Notes under the pieces: model-generated | The model's input: only the letters and a program-made list of their open reading frames with translations | Told to the model about the DNA's origin: nothing | Databases searched by the model: none | Source: Conchocele bisecta | Taxonomy: Eukaryota > Mollusca > Bivalvia > Lucinida > Thyasiridae | Direction: 5' to 3' | NCBI GenBank assembly: GCA_029237695.1 | Contig: CM055271.1 | Span: 32,484,462-32,548,461, forward strand | DNA: 64,000 nt | Shown: piece after piece, positions 11,101-23,500 of the stretch | How positions within the stretch are numbered: position 1 is the first letter of the stretch | Layout: the number at the start of each line of letters is the position of its first letter | Program-made: the position numbers and the translations under genes

Positions 11101-12046
11101 TACGGACTTCAAGTTCTCTCCATTGTATGCGGGTTTTCATAACACACTGAATGGATTTACGAACGGATTACGTATATATGTGTACATAAACTGAATATCA
11201 CATATTAGGGGAAATTGCACGATTGGGATAGTTCAACACCTAAACATAATGTCAAAATGCCGCCTATTGTTCTTAGATGACTCATGTGTGAAAATACGTC
11301 GGTGTTGCAGCACGAATATCCATTTTAAATATGTTATTAACAGTATGACATGTAGCTTACAAGTTGCACATCTTGAAGATATTTTAAATGGTACACAATA
11401 GGCGTTGAAGTCAACGCCTATTGTGTACCATTTAAAATATCTTCAAAATGTTATAAGTTCTTCTGGGATCAACAAAAGCAGTCGGTGTTACGGCATGAAT
11501 AATCATTTTATTATAAATTGAGAAATTTCCATGTACGTGATTGGCTAGATGCTGGACACGTGATTTTAAATAAAAAGTGATATTGACCTGAGAAAAGCAT
11601 ATTGACTAGTTATATTGACCTAGGGGCGGAGCTTCCGATCATAAACATGCAAATTTCCACGGACCGAACTGATTCGTGACGTATAAAACATTTCAACCAA
11701 TCACATTTCGTGTTTCAAACCACCATCCAAGATGGCGACTGGACGATTTTAAAACATTTCGGAACTAGAAAAACAAAGCAATATTAACATCGCGTACATT
11801 GAACATTTTCAACTTATAATAAAGCAATTATTGTCTTTCTTGTCGGTCAATGCGTGGTTTTATCGACACTATGAAAGAGATATCGACTTCATCCGAGGTC
11901 GATATCGCTTTTATATGGTCGATAAAACCATGTACTGACCTCACAAAACGGCAATAATTGTATATGAATGTTTTAGTACTCGTAGAGCTAACATGTAGCA
12001 CATTTTTTAATGCATTTTAATGGTGAACAATAGGCGTTTTTTACGA
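11101..12046. other. intergenic, two embedded hairpins
   Basis: A perfect palindrome at about 11374-11446 has arms ending CAATAGGCGTTGA / TCAACGCCTATTG. A second at 11843-11944 has arms TGCGTGGTTTTATCGAC-like and GTCGATAAAACCATGT. No gene seen. Confidence 0.55.
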
Positions 12047-12293
12047 TTTAACCCTTTCAACCCTAAGGAACTGGAATGGACTGTGATATGCTAATGTTAC
12101 GACCAATCCAATGGTCACAAAATAATTTTCAGACTATTCCATTTATAAAAAGGGGGTATTTGTTGTTCTCAAAAATATGAAAATTACTTTCAAACAGTGC
12201 AGATCCTGATGAGACGGCTCGTTACGAGCCGGCTCATCTGGATCTGCACTGTTTGCATAAACCGCTATAGCGTGCTTTCGGGTTCAAAGGGTT
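12047..12293 (+). mobile_element. family H miniature element
   Basis: Ends TTAACCCTTTCAACCC and GGGTTCAAAGGGTTA are inverted. The centre holds the hairpin CAGTGCAGATCCTGATGAGA ... GGCTCATCTGGATCTGCACT. Other copies: 45689, 46318, 58434 (degraded). Confidence 0.7.
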
Positions 12294-12523
12294 AGAATGT
12301 CTTCAAAATGTATAACTTCTTCTGGGATCAACCGTACTGGTAACACTATCTGTGGAAATACAATAGGCGGTTATACAAGGCTAGTAGCAGACTATCAGCT
12401 ATACCAGTATTTTGTTCAGGCGAGGCTAAGAAAAGCGGGAGTAATTCCGATGCTTGGCTCGAGCATGATAAGAAATTTTAATTTCTATGATTTCGTGTAA
12501 TCTTTCCGCAATAATACAATTAA

Positions 12524-12611
12524 TATGTTCAACAATTCTGCAAAAACCAGGAACCCACTTTTCCACATTTAGAAAAAGTGGGTTCCTGGTTTTTGCAGAA
12601 TTGTTTAACAT
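12524..12611. repeat. near-perfect 88-bp hairpin
   Basis: Arms of about 38 nt (ATGTTCAACAATTCTGCAAA... and its inverse) around the loop CCACATTTA. One mismatch in the outer arm was noticed. Confidence 0.75.
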
Positions 12612-13378
12612 GATTTCGTGGTTTCTAAACATAATTGTGGGTGGTAGATCGGGAGCATGCGACTGATAATTTAACGATCGGGGTTCATCCTTACCGGAAT
12701 GCCGACTTACATGGTTTGGCCCTCATGTACATTTTCGACCTTCTGCTACTTGAGAGTTAAAAAACGTAATAAGATTAGTGCTGATCATATTACTTTTGGG
12801 GTTGGAGCTAAGTGACGCTGGTGTGGAATGTACATTGGCACCAGTGCGAAATATATATTTTTTTGTAAATATTCAGTTCTGATTTTCGGAATTTCCCTCA
12901 TGTTGGACATGTTGAATACGGGATAGTCCAACCCGTTGGTCTGGCCTTAATTGACCTTTGCTGTTGATAGGCCGTTAAACACCAATAATCAATCGATCAA
13001 TCTAAAGATAATTAAGATTTGTTATCCATTTTATCATCCCTATCACGCGTTATTCCCCTGTGGTTGCAGGTGACACCAATATCAAAACACTAGCCCGGTT
13101 TTATCATGAAACGTGTCTGCTATGAATAATGCAAGTGTAATGACGTTTATGTTGAAAGGAACATGGGCTTGTCTACATTAGTTCAACTTGTGTCATTGTA
13201 TTAACGTCACTTGTCACCATAATAGTCATGTCATTCGACCAATGAACAGTCAGTTTTCGAATTTGGATTGAACCTGGTGCATGGTACATATACCTGCGCC
13301 AATGCCTGCTATAGTTGCGAGAAGTAACAATGCGGACTACTTCCGTATCGTCCGGGCAGATACATAGCGAATACCAGG
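12612..13378. other. intergenic, nothing recognised
   Basis: No domain, repeat unit or splice-supported exon was identified upstream of gene A here. Confidence 0.4.
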
Positions 13379-13503
13379 CTAGTGTCTTTTGATATCAAGT
13401 TTATCCGGCAAGGCTAGGAAACACGTAGGAATTCCGAGGCTTGCCGAGGAATTCCTATCGTTTCCGAGCCGAGCCTGGTAAACTTGATATCAAAAGACAC
13501 TAG
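13379..13503. repeat. 125-bp palindrome
   Basis: Outer arms CTAGTGTCTTTTGATATCAA and TTGATATCAAAAGACACTAG are perfect inverted repeats. The inner part is imperfect (GGAATTCC elements). Confidence 0.7.
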
Positions 13504-13794
13504 CATGATATTCTATTTATCAGGTAACCTTTTATGCTCGAAAATGACTACAGATGACGTTGTTATCTATGGACAGAGCGCGGACTTGTTTACGTTGCGT
13601 CATTACAATGACGTCATTCGGAAACGTCACGTGTAGTCATCCGACCAATGGAACGTCAGTTTTCACTTCGTTGTAACCCGGATGTTTGTATCAGGTCAGT
13701 GCAATATACATCACTATGTTATCAGTCAATACGTATTCAATCAATACAGGGCAGGTTACCTTCTGAATGTATGTGGTAGGTATGATACAAATTG

Positions 13795-14222
13795 CCGGAC
13801 GGCGTCAATGACAATAGACAAATAAATGGCAACACATATCGCGTATGGGGCTTTGTATCAATGTACAAATAAATGGAAACAAATATCGTATATGGGCTTA
13901 GTAACAATGCACAAATAAATGGCAACATATATCGTGTATGGGCTTTGTAGCAATGCACAAATACATAGCAACATACATCGTGTATATGGCTTTGTAGCAA
14001 TGGACAAATAAATGAAAACAAATATCTTGTATGGGGCTTTGTATCAATGGACAAATAAATGGCAACACACATCACGTATGGGGCTTTGTAACAATGGACA
14101 AATAAATGGTAACAAATATCGTGTATGGGGCTTTGTAACAATGAACAAATAAATGACAGCAAATATCATGTATCGGGCTTTGTAACAATGGACAAATACA
14201 TGGCAATAAGTATCGTATATGG
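13795..14222 (+). repeat. 47-bp tandem array running into the gene A start codon
   Basis: Nine units of about 47 bp, marked by ACAAATAAATGG at roughly 13819, 13865, 13911, 13957, 14004, 14051, 14098, 14145 and 14192. The ninth unit contains ATG 14200, the proposed start of gene A. Several upstream units have their own ATG at the equivalent place and read a ten-codon frame such as MATNIVYGAL then TAA, close to the gene A N-terminus MAISIVYGIY. The long minus-strand frames across this stretch are repeat artefacts. Confidence 0.85.
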
Positions 14223-14538
14223 GATTTACTGGACACTATGTCTGTACGTGCACGTCCGTGCCGACACGACTCCATCGGTCAGGCCTCTGTTCCACTGGTC
14301 AGTATCTGAGCCGACGGACAAACAAACAGTGGCCATCCTACGGGGGGTGGGGATCTACGAGTGTATGGACGTGTGTTGGGACAGTAGCCGGTGTACGTAT
14401 ATCAGATACCACCAACATGCCGGACACCTGTGCCACCTGATCCACGCCGTAGTGACCAATGCTTGGTCAGCGGTCGGGGCAGGAGTGATCGGTACGGCCA
14501 TATACTCGTACAAATCCGACTGGACCCTGAGCACTCTG
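14200..14538 (+). CDS. gene A exon 1: signal peptide and PAN/Apple-like segment
   Basis: Residues 1-113. The hydrophobic start MAISIVYGIYWTLCLYVHVR followed by A-D suggests a signal peptide cut after about residue 21. Cysteines 55, 59, 65 and 78, spaced C-x3-C-x5-C-x12-C with a final C-H-L, resemble PAN/Apple modules, which bind proteins or glycans in other animals. The donor is CTCTG|GTAAGG at 14538/14539, leaving phase 0. The frame stays open upstream to 14125, so an earlier Met is possible, but ATG 14200 is the one that gives a signal peptide. It lies inside the last unit of the 47-bp array. GC content and codon quality rise sharply after about 14240. Confidence 0.75.
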
Positions 14539-17500
14539 GTAAGGAATAACCCGTAGGTAAGGACGTGATGGAAGTATGAAAATGGCGTAGTGTCTAAGTT
14601 TATCGTATCCATGATAACACGGTGTGGTATCACGTGGTCCATTATTTGGGTTTTCCGTAATGGCGGCGCCCATTAGTTGCGAGGTAAATCTATCTTTCAT
14701 CAATACGATTGCGGTTTATTCCTTTTAATGATGACCATGTTAACACTACGAGTCCGGCAATATCACGTTCAGTAGCATTACCTGTAGCCGATATCATCAA
14801 AATTATAAGATAAGTATACTTTGCAATTTTGGTGAAATAGGCTACATATTATGTCTGTAGTTAATCTGAAATTTATTTTGAATTTGCAAGCCGTAACATG
14901 TGTCTCCTGGATGTTTATGTTATTTGTTATTGTCGGACTCGTAGTGTTAAAGGTACATACCCACTCAGTAGGCACAAAATGTTCTTTGTAAGAATTAAAT
15001 AAGTGTATACTTGTGTTACTATTCCACCATTACGAGTGGCTTCTATACAGATATAATAATTTAGTAATATTTATTTTACTGATAGTGACGCGCGGTGGTA
15101 TCAGGCTATTTTCATATGCAAATGAGGCATGCTATTTTTTAATTATTTATACTAATTAAATACGTTACCTGAAACAATAATAATTTAGACAGATTATAAA
15201 GTATGATCATTGCACATCAAAAGATAAATACAGAGAATAATTAGTAATGTCCGTTAACATTTTAAGGAAAGAGAAACACGTAATCGCCCCTGATATCAGT
15301 GTGGATATTTACCTCTGATATAAAATGTATACTAATGCCAATCATTATGAGGGGAAATGGTGAATGAATGTTTATTTTGCTAGGAAATGTCTCTGATAAT
15401 GTCTCTGATATAAAGAACATGTTGTGCCTACTGAGTGGGCATGTACCTTTAACGGCTGGAACAGCATTACAAGGAAGAAACTGCAGTCGTATTCATGAAA
15501 TATAAGATTTGCCTCAAAACTCTTAGGCGCCGCCATTACACAGACCCAACAAACACGTGATACCACACCGTGGACAATTAAACAGACACTATGATTAAAC
15601 AATATGGTTTACAATCTTTTATTTTCCCTTAGTTTAAACAATATTTATTGCATACAATACATAGGACATCACTTACCAGGGGCTGCCGGATAAATACCTT
15701 TGACATATTTGGAATTCATACATATATAAAAAATGGAAAGTAAATATTTTTTCTGCAATTTTTTTCATTTCTCATCAGAAGTGTACGTTGTTACTACTCA
15801 GTTGAACCGTCTCCGCGAGACGGTTCAACTGAGTGGTAACAACATACTCGTTGGGTGGGTAGCGGGTCCACCCACTAGATTCATTCGCCAGACCAATCTT
15901 ATGATGCTTCCGGCGCCCCTGCTTACATGTGATATGTAAATGAATATGAGGCACGTCATGTGATTTTGTACCTTCGGACATCTGCATAATTTCATTAAAT
16001 ACGTTTACAAACTTTACAACATCTTCCGTAAATGGCGTCAAAAGTTGACACAATTTTCAGAGTATGTACTTTGAGAATTTTGTCAACTTTTTACTTTATT
16101 TATGAAAAATATTGTAAATTTTGTAAACGTATTTAATGAAATTACGCAGATGCCCGAAGGTACAAAATCACATGGCGTGTCTCATATTAATATTAACGCT
16201 TCTTGGAAGGTGGGAAATAAAACCTTTCGTCTGTTGCTGTTTTTGTTTTTTTTAAATGGTTCTAAAATGCTGCGGAACCTCGTTTTTGATAAGACAAATG
16301 GAGAATAAAAATAAACAGCAGACGAGAAAAGTTATTTCAACATTGTAAATGTGAAAAGGTATATGCACCTTCATACTACATGTGTATTATATATCATCCG
16401 GATAAAGGTTTGGTGTGTTATAGGTTAGAACACACCAACTAGTTTTACTATATATATATACTTTAACCGAATCCCATCCAATAAGGTCAGTCTCTCATAC
16501 TTTCACTATTCGTATGGACGCTGTGATACCTACTTGTAGATGACCTACAGCCGGTCTGTACTGGTTCTGCATGACTTAAGCAATATGTTCACTTACTCCT
16601 AAGACAGAAAAATCCAACCTTGTCATGTTCCCAGATATTGTTTACATTTATTGGCCACGGAAACTCTGTTAACATCACGTCACCAACAGGTTCAGTGTTT
16701 TCTTTTAATTGCTACAAATATGCCGAATACTTGTGTTAAAAGCACCCAAAAATGTTCCTCAAGTGACATTTCGTAGTAATGGATCAAGATTTGCAAGTTT
16801 ACTGTTTTTATAACCTCAAAACACCATCACTATTTTTTATACTGGACTAATTTGACCTCCCTTTTGCGCTTTCACACCAATTAGTGTACTCTAACCTATA
16901 TGTAATTTCAAACTACCGGTACCATCGTTTTCAATTACATTCATATCCACGTGTGAAATAACCATTATAATTATGTAAGACATGTGTTGTTATTATTTTC
17001 ATTTTCAGACACAGTGTAACAATTGCCAGAACCCAAGCCACCGTCTTGGTGAGACATTCTCTACTGTCTGTTTCACGAAACCTGCCAGAATGTTACGGCC
17101 ATTTAAACAATTCAAAAGCAATCTTTTTTTAATATTAAATTGTATCAACATTTCAGAATGAGCCTTCTTTTTATTTCTTGACATTTTGTCAAATATTGAT
17201 TTTATTACGAAAAATTGATTTCTCTATGGGAATTTAACATGTGGGAAAAGGAGGTGGAGGAGGTGGAGGAGCTGGAGGAGCTGTGGTTGGAGACAAAAAA
17301 CGGGGAAAAATAGCTTGGAAATGATCTAACTAAGCAAACTAAAGTTATATTTTGAAAATCGGTCTACTATTTCTGAAATTAGACAAATTTCCACATGGTG
17401 ATTTAACATAGGGAACTTGTATTTTCGTAATAAGATCAATATTGGACCAAATTTCACAAAATAAAAAGAAGACTCATACTTAAATTTTGATAAAATTTAA

Positions 17501-20500
17501 CATTATGATAAAAAATATTGTTTTTGCATTGTTTATATAGCCGTAAAATTTGGGCAGCTTTCGTGAAACAGACAGTAGTAGTAGTAACGAACACATCAGT
17601 TTGCTCCCGGTTTAGATGCCACACCACTGTCTGCGCTAATCTTACAAATATTTGTCCATTGTTTTGTTTCGAAATATTTTAATAATGTGCTCTAAATGAA
17701 GCCGACTGATTGGTGGAGCCTGAGCTGTGCTACAGCTCAGACTCAGTCAATCAAACTGATTGATTGCGAATTGAGATTGCTAATAGATGTTCCGACATCA
17801 TGGCACGTTTAACGCAGTCGGTTTTGCAGTGGTGGTCCTGGAGGAGTTATGACGTCATAACCCAGGACTTCACATCACCACACGTATAACTGTACGTGTA
17901 TTGATGATTCGGGCCGTTTCCGACCCGTATATGTGGCTGTTGCTAGATGGCAATTGCCTGACCGCGATATATAGGGTGCAGTGACCAGTTAATTGCAAAT
18001 AAATGGGCAGACAGCAAAATGTGTTTATGAACAAGACACACTAGAAGTTTTTACATAAACACAAATATGCTGCTTCATTTATGCTCCTTACCTATGCAGG
18101 AATGTGACATATCTCGGTGCAGTCTCTTTAAAATTATCAGATTTCAGATTGAAATTTCCACTTTCATACCACGCCGTGCCACGTCACTTGCAGAACTAGT
18201 GACTGAAAGTTGCATATTTTCTAAATCATCATCCAGAGGCAAATGTACTGTCATGGTGTAAACCCATTCCTATGGAACGCCATGACTGCCTTAACTAAAG
18301 ACATGTAATGCTCTTATATGGTTTCGTATTTATCTTACGTGGACTGGTCTCTATCTTAAGTCAGTTCGTCCTTATCTTATGTCAGTTCGTCTTTGTCTCG
18401 TGTCAGTTTGTCTTTATCTTGTGTAGATTCATCTTTAGCTCATGTCAGTTCGTTTTTATCTTATGTCAGTTCGTCTTTAACCTGTGTGGATTCGTGTTTA
18501 TGTTATGTCAGTTCGTCTTTATCTTATGTCAGTTCGTATTTATCTTGTGTGGATTCGACTTTATCTTATATCATTGTATCTTTACATTAGGCCAATTCGT
18601 CTTTATCTTATGTCAGTTCATCTTTATCTTATCTTTATCTTATGTCAGTTCATCTTTATCTTATGTAAGTTCATCTTTATCGTATATCAGTTTGTATTTA
18701 TCGTGTGCGGATTCGTCTATATATTATGTCAGTTCGTCCTTATCTCGTGTAGATTAGTCTTTATCTTAAGTCAGTTCATCTTTATCGTATGTCAGTTCAT
18801 CTATATCTTATGCAATATCGTCTTTATATTAGGTCAATTTGTCTTTAGCTTACGTCAACTCACCTTTCATTTGGTTATCTTATGATCGTATGTTGGTTCG
18901 TCTTTATATGCGCTGCCGGGCTGAGAAATGGGACAGTATGGCGTTTACAATAATTGGCACTAATTGGATATATAATTCCTTTTGCAAACTCACACAGAAA
19001 ATGACTCGATTCTAATCGTCTTGCTGGTGTTATTAATGCTACTCCATTGATGGAATAACGAACAGCGTAGGCCCTGATAAGACTGTGCGGAGGCACAGGC
19101 TGATATGCGGCTACTCTGATCGCATATGCCGTAATGTCCCTTTTGTCAGCCGGGGGAATATATTGTGTCGGGTTGACATAATCTGTTGTGGGTATATCTT
19201 AATCTTATGTGGGTTCGTATTTATCCCTCGTACTGGTCGGTTCTTATCTTATGTAGATGTGTATTTATTTTAAGTGCAGTTATCTTTATGTTCTGTCATT
19301 TCGTCTTTATGTCGAACATTGTTAATATGGGGTTTATTTATTGGAGAGATATTTGTGTTGAAACTGGCTATTTCTTTCCCGCAACAACAACCATGTCGAC
19401 ACCCGTGTAAGATAAATAAAATAAATACGAACTGACATAAGATAAGTACGAAGTGACATAAGATAAATGCGATTTGACATAAGATAAATACAAACTCACG
19501 TAATGTAAGGGCCAACTGACATAAGATAAGTACGAAGCGACATAATATAAAGGCGATTTGACATTTGGATAAATACAAACTGATATAGTGTAAGGGCGAA
19601 CTGACATAAGATAAAGACTAAGCCACATAATATAATGCTGAAGAAGATTCGACACAATATCAAGACGAGCATATATAATATAAGGACGGACCGGCATAAG
19701 ATGAATCGACATACGATAAAGACGAATTGACATAAGATAAAGGTGAATCCACATAAGATAAAGATGAATCCACATAAGATAAAGACGATTCCACATAAGA
19801 TGAAGATGAATCCACATAAATTAAAGATGAATCCACATAAGATAGCAATATTAGTTCAGTTAAGACAGTTCTGGCGTTCCATACATTCCTATCCTATGTC
19901 ACAACATACCCTCAATTTCTATTTAATTTCTGATTAATGGGAACAGGTCAGATGACCCTGGAATGAGCATTCATCAATTAATACAATATAAAATCTGATT
20001 AAAATACAAAATCAAGTAGAACATAATAATTAAACAATCAAACTGAATTTTAATCAGCAGAAAGTGTAATACATGTATTTATATGAATTTGAAGGCTGGA
20101 TAGTAGTTTTGCATTGCTCAAGTATTAACAAGTGAGTGGAAAATCAACTAAACAAGAACATGCAATTAAGCTTATCCACAACGACATAAGCCGACATTTT
20201 TCCAGACACAGCCACAGGGTTAGATCGCTGTCAATTACAGGATGTGGACCGATCCCGAGCTTAGATGACTTCATCACTTTGGGGAACCAGATGTATGTCG
20301 GGGCGACAGTGAAATACGTGAGATACTGCCGGTTCGAGCCGAACTGGTCCGAGAGTATTGTATGCCAAGAAAACGGTGACTGGACCACACTACTTACGGA
20401 CCCAGTCACTTGTAAGTTAGTATGGGTGACATAAATCACGTAGACAATACCAGACTCAAGGTGTATGATCACGTGGTACTAACAACAACAACAAGTACTG

Positions 20501-23500
20501 AAACTTCCAGAATCCATCCGATTGAAAGTACGTATTCTTTTATATTGTCCTTATTACGTAACAAATTTTGATGAAATATGGCGCATCAAACGAGTCTTGT
20601 TAAGCTGCATTTGGTGGTCTTTGTATTTTCGCCCAAACTTCTGTCGTTTTTGCGAAGAATCGATTTCCGTGTCTCCGACACGGAAATCGAATCTTTGCAA
20701 AAACGACATAAGTCTGTGCCAAACTCCTTGGACCACCAAATGCATCTCATGAAGACGAGTTTGCTGGGCCATATTTCATCAAAATCCGTTGCATATTAAG
20801 GAAAATGTAAAATAATACTTAATTTGGAGTGGGCAACGTTGTTGTTGTTGTAACCACGTGGTCATGCACCTTGAGACTTATAATGTCAGACAATAATACA
20901 GAGTTCCAGATAGCGCTTATTTGTGTATTTAACGCACTTATCTTAGCAGAATACGCATTGATTATCAAAAGTGGGAGTACAAAATACTCACAGCAATGTG
21001 AAAATACGCATTGATTTACAAATTGACTAGTGAAAAACAGTGATTGTTTGTTGCAGCTCAAATAAGTGAATTTCTAAATTTGTTTTATTTGTTTATCATT
21101 TGTTCCCTATTTAATAAGGAAGAAAATCAATAAAATAAATACATTTTTAAAGTAAAACACGCATTGAATTTGAAATCTGGGGCGTTAGATACAAAACGTA
21201 TCTGGAGCTCTGATAATATAAAATGCATATGAATCGCGAGGTTCACCGTGGAATAGATAACGTTTCCAAACCGAGCCTGATAAGTTTGATATAAAAATAC
21301 CGTAGCCTTGCAACCAATTGATCAGGTAATGCTTTGTACTATGACAGTGATGATGACGCTGCCATATTACACTGATGTCATTTAATAATATAATATGACG
21401 TTGTTAGATCAAGCGTGAATGAAAATAATTCTGACTTATATGAATTCGTCTTCCAACATGAATGTTGCGTACATGGTATGGCATGTTATGGCATGTTATT
21501 GTGATACATTATATTACTATTATAAACCAATTTTGTGTGCAATTTATGAAAACAACATATACAAGCATCAGTATTTAACAATATATATGAAGAGAGGGAG
21601 AAAATAAATGCAGGGGTAGAAGTAAGGTGGTGGGGGTGGGGGTGGGGGTATAATTATATGAGTAGGGTTGTCCCGTTACACATGCTCGCACTGCCCCGAC
21701 CGATCCAATGCGACATCCGAACCACTGTCACCAGTTAGTTGTCTGATATGTGAAAGAGAAAACGTTTTGACACCAATATGTATGTCTGAACCGCGGCAAA
21801 TACTTCTTCATTAATACCTACAGGAAGCAAGGGATTACCATTCAACAAGAGAGATGTAGTGATGTTACCAAAGCATCTGCTAACGACGTCGACCATTTGT
21901 TGTCTGATCAAATCAAATATCGGACATTTCATGAGAAAATGCTCATTGTCTTCGACTTCGCCACATGTACAGAGTGGACAACCTACAATGTGTTTCGTGA
22001 ATAAGTGCTGATGCAAACCGCTAGACATCGTGCGTAGCCGTGTGTGATAAATTTGCCAAAGTTTGTTGCCAAAGAAGAAGTATGGCATTAGTTTGACAAG
22101 ATCGGTGTCTATGTACTTCTTGAAGGCTTCAAGAGAAGTGATATTACGAGCATCAAGTGGGAGAAGATTCATTCACTGATAGCAGAAGGTAGGAAGGATT
22201 CCTTATAGAGAGTTGAATGAAACTGGATCGTTTGCACATTGTCAGCATTACGCAGATTATAACTGGGGTTATCACCAACTACATCATGAACAGGACCAGT
22301 CAGATAATCAGGAGATAGTTGATTGTACATCTTATAGAAGGTAACAAGTTTATGTTTGCGCCGCCTGGATGCTAAATTATGCCAGCCAGTTTCCTTATAG
22401 AGGGCATCGAGCGAGACAAGCTTGGTGGCACCTATAACGATTCTGGCGCTTCTAGTTGGATTTTCTCAAGTTTTTCTTTCTCCCACAGAGTGCAGTTGTC
22501 CCAGTCGACATCCGCATACTCAAGAACAGGCCGAATAAAGATGAAGTACATCAATTCCAGAGACTTCCTATCTAGATAGAATTTGTGTTTACGAAGAAGA
22601 TTGATCCGCTTGATCGCTTTAGAGCCAATGTAGTCTCTGTGTGTTTGCAAATTTCCAGCTTTAGAAAAGTGTATGCCCAAGTCTTTGTGCTCAGTTACCT
22701 CTTTAATAGGGACGTGATTCATATAAAGCCTGGATGATTGCATGGGTTTCGTTTACGAGTTAATATGAGAGTTTCAGTTTTATCGGGATTACAATTGACA
22801 AGCCAAGATTGTGCCCAAGAATGAATTTTGCCTATATCGTGAGTATGTTGGCCGCCGTTTGAGGATTGTCCACTATGATGTAAAGGCTTGTATCATCGGC
22901 AAAAAGTCTTACAGTTGCACCAAGATCATCTACAATATCATTTTGGTTCCGAAATCTGGCGAGATAGCTTGAAAATGATGTAATTAAGAAAACAAAAGTT
23001 AGATTTTGAAAATCGGTCCACAAATAAAAAAAATATTTAAAAAATAAATATTTTTAGCCCCGATGTTAAATTCCCCTAGGAAAATCGTTTTTTTTCGCAA
23101 TAAAATCAATAATTGATGGGATTTCATCAAATAATTTTTTTTGGGGAGGGTGACTTTTTTGTTATTGATAAAAAAGTACTTACTTTTAAATAGTTTTTAG
23201 ATTTAATGTGTTTAATAGCCAAATGTTTGTCGGCAACAAAACGTGGGACAGACAGTAGTCCTCTTCTTCCACTGACCCCTTTACTATCTCTAGTCACATC
23301 TAGATACTGTGTGCACCCACTGTTTATTTCAGGTGAGTGTCAGATTACTAGCGTGTTGCCCGCCGAGGACGTCAGTTAGTACATGTAGCTGGGTATATGC
23401 ACTAACCGTCCGCCCAGGAATAAAGGCGGGATAGTAACACCGTTTCTTCCAATAATCCATCTACTCACAAATGGCCAAACTTATAAAAATACACCTATGA

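Noticed and set aside
13737..14275. Minus-strand repeat protein with MLPFICALL-type units
   Set aside because: Reverse reading of the 47-bp array next to gene A exon 1, with no independent support.
18308..18885. Apparent hydrophobic repeat protein (QFVFILC repeats)
   Set aside because: A direct reading of the 21-bp minisatellite. The same unit inverted at 19395-19850 gives the same peptide on the other strand.
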